Shown here in pieces: positions 25,351 through 33,676 of a stretch of DNA of 64,000 bases. Both the position numbers and the translations under genes were made by a program. This DNA comes from Spirilliplanes yamanashiensis. GTDB lineage: Bacteria; Actinomycetota; Actinomycetes; Mycobacteriales; Micromonosporaceae. Under the pieces are notes generated by a model. It did no database searches, had not been told where the DNA came from, and worked only from the letters and a program-made list of their open reading frames with translations. Every line of letters begins with the position of its first letter. Within the stretch, counting starts at the first letter, position 1. The stretch covers positions 62,001-126,000 of the forward strand of contig NZ_BOOY01000027.1 in the NCBI RefSeq assembly GCF_016863475.1, in the 5' to 3' direction.

Positions 25351-26840
25351 GGGGTCTGCTCCTGCAGGTCGGCCAGGCGGTGCACCTGGGTGCGCGTCGC
25401 CGGGTACAGCTCGGTGAACGTGTCGTACAACGCGTCGTAGACGGCCGCGGTGGCCGGGTCGGGGCGCACGGTGCCCGCCTGGGTGGTCCAGTCGGTCTCC
25501 GGTGCGACCGCGCCGGTGCCGACGGCGGCGAGCAGCGCCCCGCCGTAGCTGGCGCCGACCGCCTGCGCGGGCAGCAGCTGCTCGCGGCCGGTGACGTCGC
25601 TGACGATCTGCGTCCACAGCCCGCCCTGGGTGCCGCCGCCGACGGCCACGATGCGCCGGGCGGGCTCGCCCGCGGCCTCGTCGAGGCAGGACAGGATCTG
25701 CCGGATGGCCAGGGCGGTGCCCTCCAGCGCCGCCCGGTACAGGTGGCCGCGCCCGTGCCGCAGGGTCAGGCCGGCGATCACGCCGCGGGCGCGCGGGTCG
25801 TACAGCGGGGTCCGCTCGCCCGCGAAGTACGGCAGCATCACCAGGCCGTCGGCGCCCGCCGGCACCGCCGCGGCCTCGCGCACGAGCTGCTCGTACGGCG
25901 CCCCGCCGGTGACGTCGCGCAGCCAGCCGGTGAGGCTGCCCGAGGTGGAGGTGCCGGCCGCCAGGGTGAGCTGCCCGCGCTCGACGCCCGCGGTGGCCCA
26001 CACGCCGGGGTGCACCCGCAGGCCGGCCAGCACCTGCACGAGGAAGACGGTGGAGCCGTACATCAGCATGAGGTCGCCGGGGCGGCGCACCCCGACGCTG
26101 TACGCCTCGGCCCAGGCGTCGACGGTGCCGGCGACGACCGGGGTGCCGGGCCGGAGGCCGGTCTCGGCGGCCGCGGCGGCGTGCACCGCGCCCGCCACCT
26201 CGCCGGGCCAGGCCAGCTCGGGCAGGGGCAGGTCGCCGGTGATGCCGGCCGCGACGTCGCGGGCCCAGTCCATGGTCCGCAGGTCGTAGAGCGGGTCGCA
26301 CTGGCTGGCGGTCTGGTGGTCCAGCACGTAGGCGCCGGTGAGCTTCGCGACCGCGTACGAGCTGCAGCTGAACCAGCGGGTGGTGGCGGCCCACACGTCC
26401 GGCTCGTGGCGGCGCAGCCACAGCAGCTTCGGGCCGACGGCCTGGCTGGACAGCGCCTTGCCGCCGCGCTCGACGATGGCGTCGGCGCCGAGCCGATCGG
26501 TCAGCTCGGTGATCTCGGCGGTGGCGCGGCTGTCGATGCCGTACAGGATGGCGGGGCGCAGCGGCCGCAGCGCGTCGTCGCAGGCGACGAGGCACGGGCC
26601 GACGCCGCTGACGCACATCCCGGCGATGCGGTCGGCGCCGACGCGGCCGGTCAGCTCGCGGCTGAGCGCGGCGACGTCGCCCCACCAGACGGCCTCGGCG
26701 TCCACCTCGGCCCACCCGGGGCGCGGCAGGTCCATGCCGTGCGGGCGCGCGGCCTGGGCCACGACGGCGCCCGTGGCGTCGGTCACGATCCCTTTGCTGC
26801 TGGCCGTGCCGAGGTCGATGCCGAGGAACAGGTCGGGCAC
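25347..26840 (-). CDS. FGGY-family carbohydrate kinase (xylulokinase-like)
   Basis: About 497 residues. N-terminal ATP-binding motif FLGIDLGTASSKGIVTD, catalytic Asp in GTVDAWAEAYSVG, and the C-terminal FGGY signature region GADGLVMLPYFAGERTPLYDP. The adenosine motif IVAVGGGTQGGLWTQIVSDVTG is also present. The usual second FGGY pattern is replaced by ALEGTALAIRQIL, within family variation. Start: the second in-frame GTG is preferred because GAGG stands at good spacing upstream; the GTG at 26846 overlaps that site. Substrate probably a pentulose, hexulose or polyol; no transporter is adjacent, so it is not assignable. Confidence 0.85.
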   Translation of the reverse strand: MPDLFLGIDLGTASSKGIVTDATGAVVAQAARPHGMDLPRPGWAEVDAEAVWWGDVAALSRELTGRVGADRIAGMCVSGVGPCLVACDDALRPLRPAILYGIDSRATAEITELTDRLGADAIVERGGKALSSQAVGPKLLWLRRHEPDVWAATTRWFSCSSYAVAKLTGAYVLDHQTASQCDPLYDLRTMDWARDVAAGITGDLPLPELAWPGEVAGAVHAAAAAETGLRPGTPVVAGTVDAWAEAYSVGVRRPGDLMLMYGSTVFLVQVLAGLRVHPGVWATAGVERGQLTLAAGTSTSGSLTGWLRDVTGGAPYEQLVREAAAVPAGADGLVMLPYFAGERTPLYDPRARGVIAGLTLRHGRGHLYRAALEGTALAIRQILSCLDEAAGEPARRIVAVGGGTQGGLWTQIVSDVTGREQLLPAQAVGASYGGALLAAVGTGAVAPETDWTTQAGTVRPDPATAAVYDALYDTFTELYPATRTQVHRLADLQEQTP

Positions 26841-26908
26841 GGCCACCTCGCGGGGAGCGGAGCTGCAACGAGCGTCATCACTATATCCACGGACGGTGGC
26901 CGCGCGGG

Positions 26909-27193
26909 TCAGGCGGCGAGGTGCAGCGCGGTCAGCTCGCGGGCCTCGGCGGCGTGCCGGGCCAGCTGGTGCACGGTGCGCGGGCCGGCCACGCCGTCGT
27001 CGGCCAGGCCGGCGTGGCGCTGGAACCGGCGCAGCGCCGGGGCCAGGTCACCGTCGGCGCCGACGGCGATGCCGAGGTCGGCCAGCAGGCGGCGCACCGA
27101 CGCCTCGTCGGCGGGCGGGGCGGCCGTGGCGTCCCAGCCGATCATGCCGCCGAGGGCCGCCCCGACGGTGCTGAGCATCCCGTGCATGGTCAT
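26909..27193 (-). CDS. Small peptidoglycan-binding-domain protein
   Basis: 94 residues. Contains one PG_binding_1-type three-helix domain (SVRRLLADLGIAVGADGDLAPALRRFQRHAGLADDGVAGPRTVHQLARH, a compact match to the LQ..LGY..GxDGxFGPxT pattern with truncated N-term). No clear signal peptide: the N-terminus MTMHGMLSTVGAALGGMIGW is mildly hydrophobic. ATG with GGGAGG upstream. Possibly a cell-wall-associated protein, but export is uncertain. Confidence 0.65.
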   Translation of the reverse strand: MTMHGMLSTVGAALGGMIGWDATAAPPADEASVRRLLADLGIAVGADGDLAPALRRFQRHAGLADDGVAGPRTVHQLARHAAEARELTALHLAA

Positions 27194-27329
27194 CGCTGCC
27201 TCCCGGGCCGTCGTCGTCGAGATGTCCAGCGTGCGCTCGCGCGCTGCGCGGGACATCTGTCCACGGTCGGGTTCGCCGGGAACAGGTCGGCCGATCGGCC
27301 GACGGGGGAGACCCTGAAGGGAATGCGAC

Positions 27330-27740
27330 CTAGAACTCGGTGGCGCGGGCGGCGTGCTCCGGGCAGGCCACGTCGATCGCCAGCTTGATCAGCTCGCGGG
27401 CGGTGGCGTGGTCGGTGGCCTCGGCGTCGGCCGTGTTCAGCGACCGGGTGGTCGCGACCAGGTCGTCGGCGGGGTCGCCGCCGGCCAGCCCGGTGCAGAT
27501 GCCGGTGGCGAGGGCGGCGATCTCGTCGTCGGTGCGGTTCGCGGCCACGTCGGGCAGCGCCTCGCGGACGGTGGTGACGAACTCGCGGCCGTCGGTGACG
27601 GGCGGCGCGCTGGGCGAGTCGGACAGCACCGGCGCGGCGGTGGCCGGCGGCGGTCCGGGCGGCGGGTCCTCGCCGCAGCCGCTCGTCGTCAGCACCGTCA
27701 GCACCGCCAGCACCGCGGGCATCAGCCATCGCGCGCGCAT
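27330..27740 (-). CDS. DUF732-type lipoprotein
   Basis: 136 residues. Lipobox near residues 18-22 (TTSGCG) after a hydrophobic stretch WLMPAVLAVLTVLT, then a Pro/Ala-rich linker. The globular part (GREFVTTVREALPDVAANRTDDEIAALATGICTGLAGG through VACPEHA) has the FL..LR... start, two Cys and helical layout of DUF732, common in mycobacteria and other actinobacteria. ATG chosen: GGGGAGG is four bases upstream. Extracytoplasmic, function unknown. Confidence 0.72.
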   Translation of the reverse strand: MRARWLMPAVLAVLTVLTTSGCGEDPPPGPPPATAAPVLSDSPSAPPVTDGREFVTTVREALPDVAANRTDDEIAALATGICTGLAGGDPADDLVATTRSLNTADAEATDHATARELIKLAIDVACPEHAARATEF

Positions 27741-27828
27741 CACGCCTCCCCGGGTCCGGATCACGGCGGCAGCGTAGTGGGCGGGCGGGGACGGGGCGGC
27801 GGCGGCGCACCGCCCCGTCCGGGTGACG

Positions 27829-28260
27829 TCAGACGAGGTTCAGGTCGACGACGATGTTGCCGCGGGTGGCGCTGGAGTACGGGCACACCTCGTGAGCGGC
27901 TTCGAGGGCCTTGGTGGCGGCGTCGCGGTCGGCGGCGTTGGGCAGTGCGACGTCGAGCGCGACGGTGAGGCCGAACGCCGGGCCGAGCTGGCCGATGCCG
28001 ACGGCGGCGGTGACGGTGGAGCCCTCGACGTCGACGCCGAGCTTGCGGCCCACGATCTTCAGCGCGCTGTGGAAGCACGCCGCGTAGCCCGCCGCGAACA
28101 GCTGCTCGGGGTTGGTGAGCTCGCCGCCCGGCCCGCCCATCTCCTTCGGCACCGCGAGGTTGAGGTCGATGACGTCGTCGTCGCTGGTGACCGATCCGCT
28201 GCGGCCGTCGCCGTAGGCGGTGGCGCGGGCGGTGTAGATGACGTCGGGCTTGGTGGGCAC
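27829..28260 (-). CDS. ohr: Organic hydroperoxide resistance protein, Ohr/OsmC family
   Basis: 143 residues. Reduces organic and fatty-acid hydroperoxides with a dithiol pair. The two redox cysteines are Cys62 in AACFHSAL and Cys126 in EVCPYSSAT, the Ohr positions and spacing. The N-terminal strand DVIYTARATAYGDGRSG and LNLAVPKEMGG are typical. GTG start. No OhrR regulator adjacent. Stands alone, 56 bp after a PLP enzyme gene. Confidence 0.92.
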   Translation of the reverse strand: MPTKPDVIYTARATAYGDGRSGSVTSDDDVIDLNLAVPKEMGGPGGELTNPEQLFAAGYAACFHSALKIVGRKLGVDVEGSTVTAAVGIGQLGPAFGLTVALDVALPNAADRDAATKALEAAHEVCPYSSATRGNIVVDLNLV

Positions 28261-28316
28261 GGGCGGCTCCGTTCGGTCGGTGACGCGGTTTGTTGCCGTG
28301 TCAACGATAGGCCGCC

Positions 28317-29210
28317 TCAGGCCAGCTCGGCCACCGACGGGTGCCCGAACAGCCCCGGCAGGCCCCCGGTGTGCAGCAGCACCGTGCGCCCCAGCCCGCC
28401 GGCGCGGGCGCGGGCGCGGGCGGCGAGCCCGGCCAGGGCCCGGCCGGTGTAGACGGGGTCGAGCAGCAGGCCCTCGGTGCGGGCGGCGAGCCGCACGGCG
28501 CGCGCCACCTCGCCGGTGAGGGTGCCGTACCCGGCGCCGACCCGGCCGGTGTCGATGTCCAGGGACCCGGCGTCGGCGCCGGCCAGGCGCGCCACGGTGG
28601 TGTGCGGGTCCGGCACGGCGCCCACGTCCACCCCGATGACCCGCTCGGCGCCGAGCCCGCGGACCAGGCCCGCCATCGTGGCCCCGGAGCCGACCGCCAC
28701 CACCACGTGCGACAGGTCGGGCAGCTGGTCGAGCAGCTCGGCGGCGCAGGCGACGTAGCCCTGCACCGCCGCGGGGGAGGAGCCGCCGAACGGGATGACG
28801 TGCGGCACGCCGCCGCGCTCGCGCACCGCCGCGGCCTGCCGGCCCACCTCGCGCAGCGGGTCGTCGGCCCACACGACGGTGGCGCCGAGCAGGTGGTCGA
28901 GCAGCACGTTGCCGCGCGCGTCGTTCGGCGGGCGGCCGCGCAGCACCAGCACGGCGTCGAGGCCGAGCCGGGCCGCGGCGGCCGCGGTCAGCCGCGCGTG
29001 GTTGCTCTGCGGCGCGCCGGTGGTCAGCAGCGTCGTGGCGCCCGCCGCGACCGCCTCGGCGCAGGTGTGCTCCAGCTTGCGCACCTTGTTGCCGCCGGCG
29101 CCCAGCCCGATCAGGTCGTCCCGTTTGACGAACAGTTCCGGCAGGCCGAGCGCCCCGGCGAGCCGGGGCGCGGTCTCCAGCGGCGTCGGGTACGTGCCGA
29201 ACGGGATCAC
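28317..29210 (-). CDS. PLP-dependent ACC deaminase/D-cysteine desulfhydrase family protein
   Basis: 297 residues, fold-type II PLP enzyme. Lys42 in GAGGNKVRKLEH forms the internal aldimine. GAPQSNHARL binds the PLP ring/phosphate and VVAVGSGATMAGLVRGL is the Gly-rich phosphate loop. Members act as D-cysteine desulfhydrase or ACC deaminase; which one cannot be read. GTG start, five bases from the stop of the P-loop kinase gene. So it is the last gene of the sugar-import operon, which is an odd partner for a sugar pathway. Confidence 0.83.
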   Translation of the reverse strand: MIPFGTYPTPLETAPRLAGALGLPELFVKRDDLIGLGAGGNKVRKLEHTCAEAVAAGATTLLTTGAPQSNHARLTAAAAARLGLDAVLVLRGRPPNDARGNVLLDHLLGATVVWADDPLREVGRQAAAVRERGGVPHVIPFGGSSPAAVQGYVACAAELLDQLPDLSHVVVAVGSGATMAGLVRGLGAERVIGVDVGAVPDPHTTVARLAGADAGSLDIDTGRVGAGYGTLTGEVARAVRLAARTEGLLLDPVYTGRALAGLAARARARAGGLGRTVLLHTGGLPGLFGHPSVAELA

Positions 29211-29214
29211 CCGT

Positions 29215-29892
29215 TCAGACTACGGCGGAATCGGGCCGCGGGAGCACCGCGGCGTCGACGATCAGGTCGGCGGCGTCGCGGGTGGCGCCGACCAGGTCGG
29301 CGTTGTGCTGGTCGGTGCCGGTGGCCCAGGCGACGGCCGCGTCGCGGTCCTTGCCGAAGCGCTCGTGCCGGCCGACGAGGCGGCGCAGCCGTTCGGCGTC
29401 GTCCAGCTCGACGTACCAGACCTCGGTGAGCGCCGCGCGGACCTGCCGCCACGCCGGGTCGGGCAGCAGCAGGTAGTTCGCCTCGGTGACGATGAGCCGG
29501 GCCGCGCGCGGCACCGGGATCGACGCCGCGATCGGCTGCTCGATGACCCGCTCGAAGCCCGGCGCGTAGATCAGCTCGTCGGCGTCGTCGTGCAGGCGGC
29601 GCAGCAGCGCCGCGTAGCCCAGCGGGTCGAAGGTGTCCGGCGCGCCCTTGCGGGCCCGGCGGCCGAGCCGGTCCAGCTCGACGTCGGCCAGGTGGTAGCC
29701 GTCGCCGGGCACGTGCGCCACCCACTGCCCCGGGACCAGCCCGGCCGGCGGGTGCGGCGCCAGCGCCTCGACCAGCTTCTCGGCGAGCGTGCTCTTGCCC
29801 GCGCCGGGCGCCCCCGTGACGCCGAGGACGGCGCGGCGCCCGCCGTCCGCCAGGCCGCGGGCGCGCGCCACGAGGTCGGCGAAGCCCGTCAT
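29215..29892 (-). CDS. P-loop nucleoside/sugar kinase (FrcK/uridine-kinase-like)
   Basis: 225 residues. Walker A GVTGAPGAGKST (about residues 24-35). DGYHLADVELDRLGRR carries the catalytic aspartate as in pantothenate/uridine-kinase-like proteins, followed by DTFDPLGYAALLRRL and EANYLLL. Resembles FrcK, encoded with the fructose importer FrcBCA in rhizobia. Here it follows an FrcBCA-like importer and a ketose epimerase, so phosphorylation of fructose, psicose or tagatose is a reasonable guess. The ATG overlaps the epimerase stop by four bases. Confidence 0.82.
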   Translation of the reverse strand: MTGFADLVARARGLADGGRRAVLGVTGAPGAGKSTLAEKLVEALAPHPPAGLVPGQWVAHVPGDGYHLADVELDRLGRRARKGAPDTFDPLGYAALLRRLHDDADELIYAPGFERVIEQPIAASIPVPRAARLIVTEANYLLLPDPAWRQVRAALTEVWYVELDDAERLRRLVGRHERFGKDRDAAVAWATGTDQHNADLVGATRDAADLIVDAAVLPRPDSAVV

Positions 29893-30752
29893 GCCGGTAC
29901 GGCGCTCAGGTGGTTCGCCATGAAGGCGCGGGCGTGCCGGGCCAGGTCAGCGCCGTCACTCCACAGGTTGCGCCAGATGGCCAGGTCGTTGGACAGCCCC
30001 TGGGCGACCACCGCGGACGAGAACGACTCGAACGTGATCGGGCCGGTGTAGCGGATGTCGTGCAGGGCGTGGAAGAACGACGTGAAGTCGAGGTGCCCGG
30101 AGCCGAGGTAGCCGCGGTGGTTCTCGCCGATGTGGACGTAGCCGAGCCGGTCGCCGACCAGGTGCACAGGGCGCACGAGGTCGTCCTCCTCGATGTTCAT
30201 GTGGTACGTGTCGAGGTGGATCGTGACGTTGTCCTCGCCGATGTCGTCGGCCAGGCGCAGGGCGTCGGCGGCGGTGTTGATGACGTTGGTCTCGTAGCGG
30301 TTGCAGATCTCCAGGCCGAGCGTCATGCCCTTGCCCTGCGCCTCCTTCGCCAGGCCGCTGAGCACGCTGACGACGTTGGCCCGCCCGGCGGCCGACAGTG
30401 GCCGGTCGTACTTGCCGAGCGCGCTGTAGAGGGCGCCGGTGAAGTGCCGGCCGCCGATCTCGGCGGTGATGGCGAGGGAGTCGTGCAGCAGGGTCTCGCC
30501 GCGGGCGACGACGGCGGTGTCCTCGCTGGACACGTCGGCGTCGAAGGCCAGCCCGCGGGAGCAGGCGACCTGCAGGCCGGCGGCCTCCAGCTGGGCCCTT
30601 GTGGCGGCCACGTCGAGGTTGAGCGAGTCGTGCAGGGAGAACTCGAGCAGGTCGAAGCCGGCGGCGGCGGTCTGCTCGACGGCGTGCGTGACGGAGGCGG
30701 GGGAGGTGTCGCCGGCCCAGACGAGGGCGTGGACGCCGAGGGGATTGGTCAT
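29889..30752 (-). CDS. D-tagatose/D-psicose 3-epimerase family protein
   Basis: 287-residue TIM barrel, length of the DTE family. Metal-ligand candidates Glu148 (GLEICNRYETN), Asp181 (IHLDTYHMNIEE), His207 (YVHIGENHRG) and Glu242 (TFESFSS) have the same mutual spacing as I recall for the Mn-binding residues of Agrobacterium D-psicose 3-epimerase. It therefore probably interconverts ketohexoses at C3. ATG lies 11 bp after the ATPase stop. Together with the P-loop kinase it makes a short catabolic branch, epimerise then phosphorylate, attached to the importer. Confidence 0.85.
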   Translation of the reverse strand: MTNPLGVHALVWAGDTSPASVTHAVEQTAAAGFDLLEFSLHDSLNLDVAATRAQLEAAGLQVACSRGLAFDADVSSEDTAVVARGETLLHDSLAITAEIGGRHFTGALYSALGKYDRPLSAAGRANVVSVLSGLAKEAQGKGMTLGLEICNRYETNVINTAADALRLADDIGEDNVTIHLDTYHMNIEEDDLVRPVHLVGDRLGYVHIGENHRGYLGSGHLDFTSFFHALHDIRYTGPITFESFSSAVVAQGLSNDLAIWRNLWSDGADLARHARAFMANHLSAVPA

Positions 30753-30763
30753 GGGGTGTCCTT

Positions 30764-31540
30764 TCAGGCGCTCTTAGCGCCGGTGATCAGGGCGACGATC
30801 TCCTCGCCGGTCGTCTCGGCGGTGCGGCGGCCGCCGACGCAGCGGCCGGCGCGCATCACCCACACGTGGTTGCTGAGCCGCATGACCTGCGCGAAGTTGT
30901 GGCTGATGAGCAGCACGGCGTGGCCCTCGTCGCGCAGCCGCAGGATGAGCTCCTCGACGCGGGCGGTCTCCTGCACGCCGAGCGCGGCCGTGGGCTCGTC
31001 CATGATGACGAGCTTGGAGCTGAACCCGGCGGCCCGGCAGATGGCCACGGCCTGGCGCTGGCCGCCGGACAGCCGCCGCACCCGGCTCTTGACCGCGGGC
31101 ACGTTGACGGCGAGCCCGGCCACCATCTCCTGCGCCTTGCGCTGCATGCCGCGCCGGTCGAGCAGGGCGAACGGGCCGAACCGGTGCACCAGCTCGCGGT
31201 TGAGGAACAGGTTCTGCCACACGGTGAGGTCCTCGACCAGCGCCAGGTTCTGGTGCACGGTCTCGATGCCGGCCTCGCGGGCCTCCTCCGGGTTGCGGAA
31301 GTGGACCTCGCGGCCGTCGAGCGAGATGGTGCCCGCGTCGGGCCGGTGGATGCCGGAGATGCAGCGCACCAGCGTGGACTTGCCGGCGCCGTTGTCGCCG
31401 ACCAGCGCGGTGATCTCGCCGCGCTTGAGGTGCAGCGACACGTCGACGAGGGCGCGCACGCTGCCGAAGGAGAGGGAGACGTCGTCGACGGTGACGAGCG
31501 TGTCGATCGCGGTGCCGGAGGTGGCGGGGCTGGTCGTCAT
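30764..31540 (-). CDS. Sugar ABC transporter ATP-binding protein (single-domain, FrcA type)
   Basis: 258 residues, one ABC domain instead of the fused pair of RbsA. Walker A GDNGAGKST, signature RLSGGQRQAV, Walker B LVIMDEPTAALG, H-loop ISHNFAQVMRL. Unlike the importer elsewhere in the window, the Q-loop Gln is present (TVHQNLALV). Forms a homodimer beneath the permease dimer. ATG overlaps the permease stop (ATGA). Confidence 0.92.
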   Translation of the reverse strand: MTTSPATSGTAIDTLVTVDDVSLSFGSVRALVDVSLHLKRGEITALVGDNGAGKSTLVRCISGIHRPDAGTISLDGREVHFRNPEEAREAGIETVHQNLALVEDLTVWQNLFLNRELVHRFGPFALLDRRGMQRKAQEMVAGLAVNVPAVKSRVRRLSGGQRQAVAICRAAGFSSKLVIMDEPTAALGVQETARVEELILRLRDEGHAVLLISHNFAQVMRLSNHVWVMRAGRCVGGRRTAETTGEEIVALITGAKSA

Positions 31541-32517
31541 CGCTGGAACCTCGTCAGGAAGGCGGCCAGCACCACGACGATGCCGACGGCGACGGGCTGG
31601 TAGAACTGCGAGACGCCGAGCAGCGTCAGGCCGTTGGTGAGCGCGGTGAGCAGCAGGGCGCCGATCACCGGGCCGGTGATGGTGGCGCGGCCGCCCATCA
31701 GGCTCACGCCGCCGAGCACGACGGCCGCGACGCTGTTGAGCAGGAAGGACGTGTTGCTGGCGGGCTCGGCGGCGCCGACCCGGGCGATGAGCAGGATGGC
31801 GCCGAGGCCGGCGAGCGTCCCGCTGATGACGTAGACCGCGATCTTGACGCGGGCGGTGCTGATGCCGGTGGCGGTGGCGGCCTCGGACGAGCCGCCGGTG
31901 GCCAGCACGTGGGTGCCGAACCGGGTGCGGAACAGCACCACGTGGGCGATGACCGCGACGACGGCGGCGATGATCGCCGACCAGCCGAGGATGCCGACGC
32001 CGCCCGCGGACAGCCGCAGCAGGAAGGCGTTGATGACGGTGACGGGCTTGCCGTCGGACAGCACCAGCGCGGCGCCGGAGGCGAACGACAGCGCGCCCAG
32101 CGTCACGATGAAGTCGGTGATCTTGCCCTTGGCGATGACGGCGCCGTTGATCGCGCCGATCAGCAGGCCGGCCACGACCGCGGCGAGCATGCAGGCCGCG
32201 AGGGGCCAGCCGGCGGCGAACGTCTGGCCGAACACCACCGCGGCGAAGGTCATGATGGACGCGACGGACAGGTCGATGCCGCCGGTGGCGATGACGAAGG
32301 TCTGCCCGACCGCGAGGATCGTCAGGATGGCGGCGGCCACCAGCATGGACTGGATGTTGCCGCTGCTGAGGAACGTCGGGTCGGCGATGCCGAAGACGAT
32401 CACCAGCAGCACCAGGCCGACGAGGGCGGCCCACTCGGCCCAGAAGCCGACGTCCTTGAGGCGGTGGCTGAACGGTTCGGTGTCGCGCTTGGCCGCGACG
32501 GTGGCGGTGGTGGTCAC
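31537..32517 (-). CDS. Sugar ABC transporter permease (RbsC/FrcC type)
   Basis: 326 residues with about ten membrane helices. Conserved CUT2 permease segments are IATGGIDLSVASIMTFAAVVFG, TDFIVTLGALSFASGAALV, TGGSSEAATATGISTARVK and AVVLGGVSLMGGRATITGPVIGAL. GTG start overlaps the binding-protein stop by four bases. Transports an unphosphorylated monosaccharide supplied by the upstream lipoprotein. Confidence 0.92.
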   Translation of the reverse strand: MTTTATVAAKRDTEPFSHRLKDVGFWAEWAALVGLVLLVIVFGIADPTFLSSGNIQSMLVAAAILTILAVGQTFVIATGGIDLSVASIMTFAAVVFGQTFAAGWPLAACMLAAVVAGLLIGAINGAVIAKGKITDFIVTLGALSFASGAALVLSDGKPVTVINAFLLRLSAGGVGILGWSAIIAAVVAVIAHVVLFRTRFGTHVLATGGSSEAATATGISTARVKIAVYVISGTLAGLGAILLIARVGAAEPASNTSFLLNSVAAVVLGGVSLMGGRATITGPVIGALLLTALTNGLTLLGVSQFYQPVAVGIVVVLAAFLTRFQR

Positions 32518-33542
32518 GACAGCAGCGCCTTGAACGGGTCGGCGTACTCGCCGAACGGCTTCGGCGTGGCGGCGATGGCGGCGTCGGCGTTCTCCTTGGT
32601 GACGACCTCGACCGGCGCCTCGACGTTGGCCGGCAGCTGGGCGCCCTTGGCGGCGGCCTGGCAGGCCTCCATGCCCATCTGGCCGATCGCCCACGGGTAC
32701 TGGGCCACGACGGCGTCGACCTGGCCGGCCTTGACCGCCTCGAGGGCGTCCTTGATGCCGTCCACGCTGATGATCTTGATCTGGCCGGTCTTGCCGGCGC
32801 TGGCGACCGCGCGGGCGACGCCCAGGCCCATGTCGTCGTTGGCGACGAAGAAGCCCTTCAGGTCCGGCTGCGCGCGCATGATGTTGGTGGCCTGGGTCAG
32901 CGCCTCCTGGCGCTCCCAGTTGGCCGCGACGGTCTGCACGAGCTCCAGCTTGCCGGTGGTGGCCTGGGTGAAGCCCTCGATCCGGGCGCCGCTGGTGACG
33001 TCGCCGGCGATGCCGCCGATGGCGGCGACCTTGCCGCCGTCCGGCAGCAGGGTGAGCATCTGCTCGCCGGCCTTGCTGCCCGCCGAGACGTTGTTGGTGC
33101 CGATGTACGTGGCCGGGCTGGCGTTCGCGGCCTTGGCGGCGGCGGCCTCGACCGGGCTGTCGATGTTGACGATCGTCTTCTTCTTGGCGGCCAGCTGCGC
33201 CAGGCCCTGCACCAGGTTGGTGCCGGAGATCGGGTTGACGATGTAGCAGGAGTAGTCCTGCCCGGCGAGGCCGGAGAGCTTGTCCGCCTGGCCGGTGGTG
33301 TCGGTGATCGAGGCGGCGGCCTGCACGGTGGTCTGCACCCCGGCGGTCTTCGCCTGCTCCTCGATGCCCTGCTGCATCGACTGGAAGAACGGGTTGTCGA
33401 GGCCCTTGATGACGGCCGCGACCTTGGCGGTGCCGCCCTCGGTCGCGGTGCCGCCGCCGGCCTCCTCGCCGGAGCCGCAGGCCGTCGTCAGGAGAAGCAG
33501 CGCGGCGGTCGTGCCGCCGATGAGCGCTGAGCGGGGTGCCAT
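32514..33542 (-). CDS. Sugar ABC transporter substrate-binding lipoprotein (RbsB/FrcB type)
   Basis: 342 residues. Lipobox LTTAC with lipid-modified Cys22, then a Gly/Glu-rich linker and a family-2 periplasmic sugar-binding fold (VIKGLDNPFFQSMQQGIEEQA, IVNPISGTNL, FVANDDMGLGVARAV, VDGIKDALEAVKAG). ATG chosen because GGAAGGA lies about nine bases upstream and the signal peptide starts there; an upstream in-frame ATG at 33575 lies inside the control region. First gene of the importer operon, divergent from a ROK regulator. Confidence 0.92.
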   Translation of the reverse strand: MAPRSALIGGTTAALLLLTTACGSGEEAGGGTATEGGTAKVAAVIKGLDNPFFQSMQQGIEEQAKTAGVQTTVQAAASITDTTGQADKLSGLAGQDYSCYIVNPISGTNLVQGLAQLAAKKKTIVNIDSPVEAAAAKAANASPATYIGTNNVSAGSKAGEQMLTLLPDGGKVAAIGGIAGDVTSGARIEGFTQATTGKLELVQTVAANWERQEALTQATNIMRAQPDLKGFFVANDDMGLGVARAVASAGKTGQIKIISVDGIKDALEAVKAGQVDAVVAQYPWAIGQMGMEACQAAAKGAQLPANVEAPVEVVTKENADAAIAATPKPFGEYADPFKALLS

Positions 33543-33585
33543 GGGGGAGGTCCTTCCGGATGAAGTCGAACGCATGACGCGGGAG

Positions 33586-33603
33586 TTACGACTGATTACA
33601 GTC
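33586..33603. promoter_or_regulatory. Candidate ROK operator, importer side
   Basis: Contains the octamer TTACGACT overlapping an inverted repeat GACTG-ATTA-CAGTC. The octamer recurs in inverted orientation (AGTCGTAA) in the second site next to the regulator gene, 63 bp away. Two related sites facing each divergent gene suit a looping or dual-site repressor. Confidence 0.55.
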
Positions 33604-33642
33604 CCGACTTCTGACGGATGTCAAGCAAAAGTTCTGGGGCTT

Positions 33643-33668
33643 TCGTATTGCGCCTAGTCGTAATACGA
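33643..33668. promoter_or_regulatory. Candidate ROK operator overlapping the regulator's own promoter
   Basis: Inverted repeat with 7-bp arms TCGTATT and AATACGA, 12-nt spacer, including AGTCGTAA shared with the importer-side site. The right arm covers a -10-like TACGAT that ends seven bases before the ROK GTG, so occupancy would block the regulator's probably leaderless transcript. Confidence 0.6.
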
Positions 33669-33676
33669 TCCTTGCC

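Noticed and set aside
27330-27740. DUF732 lipoprotein considered as a secreted virulence or toxin factor
   Set aside because: Only a lipobox and a generic DUF732 pattern are visible; nothing indicates toxicity.
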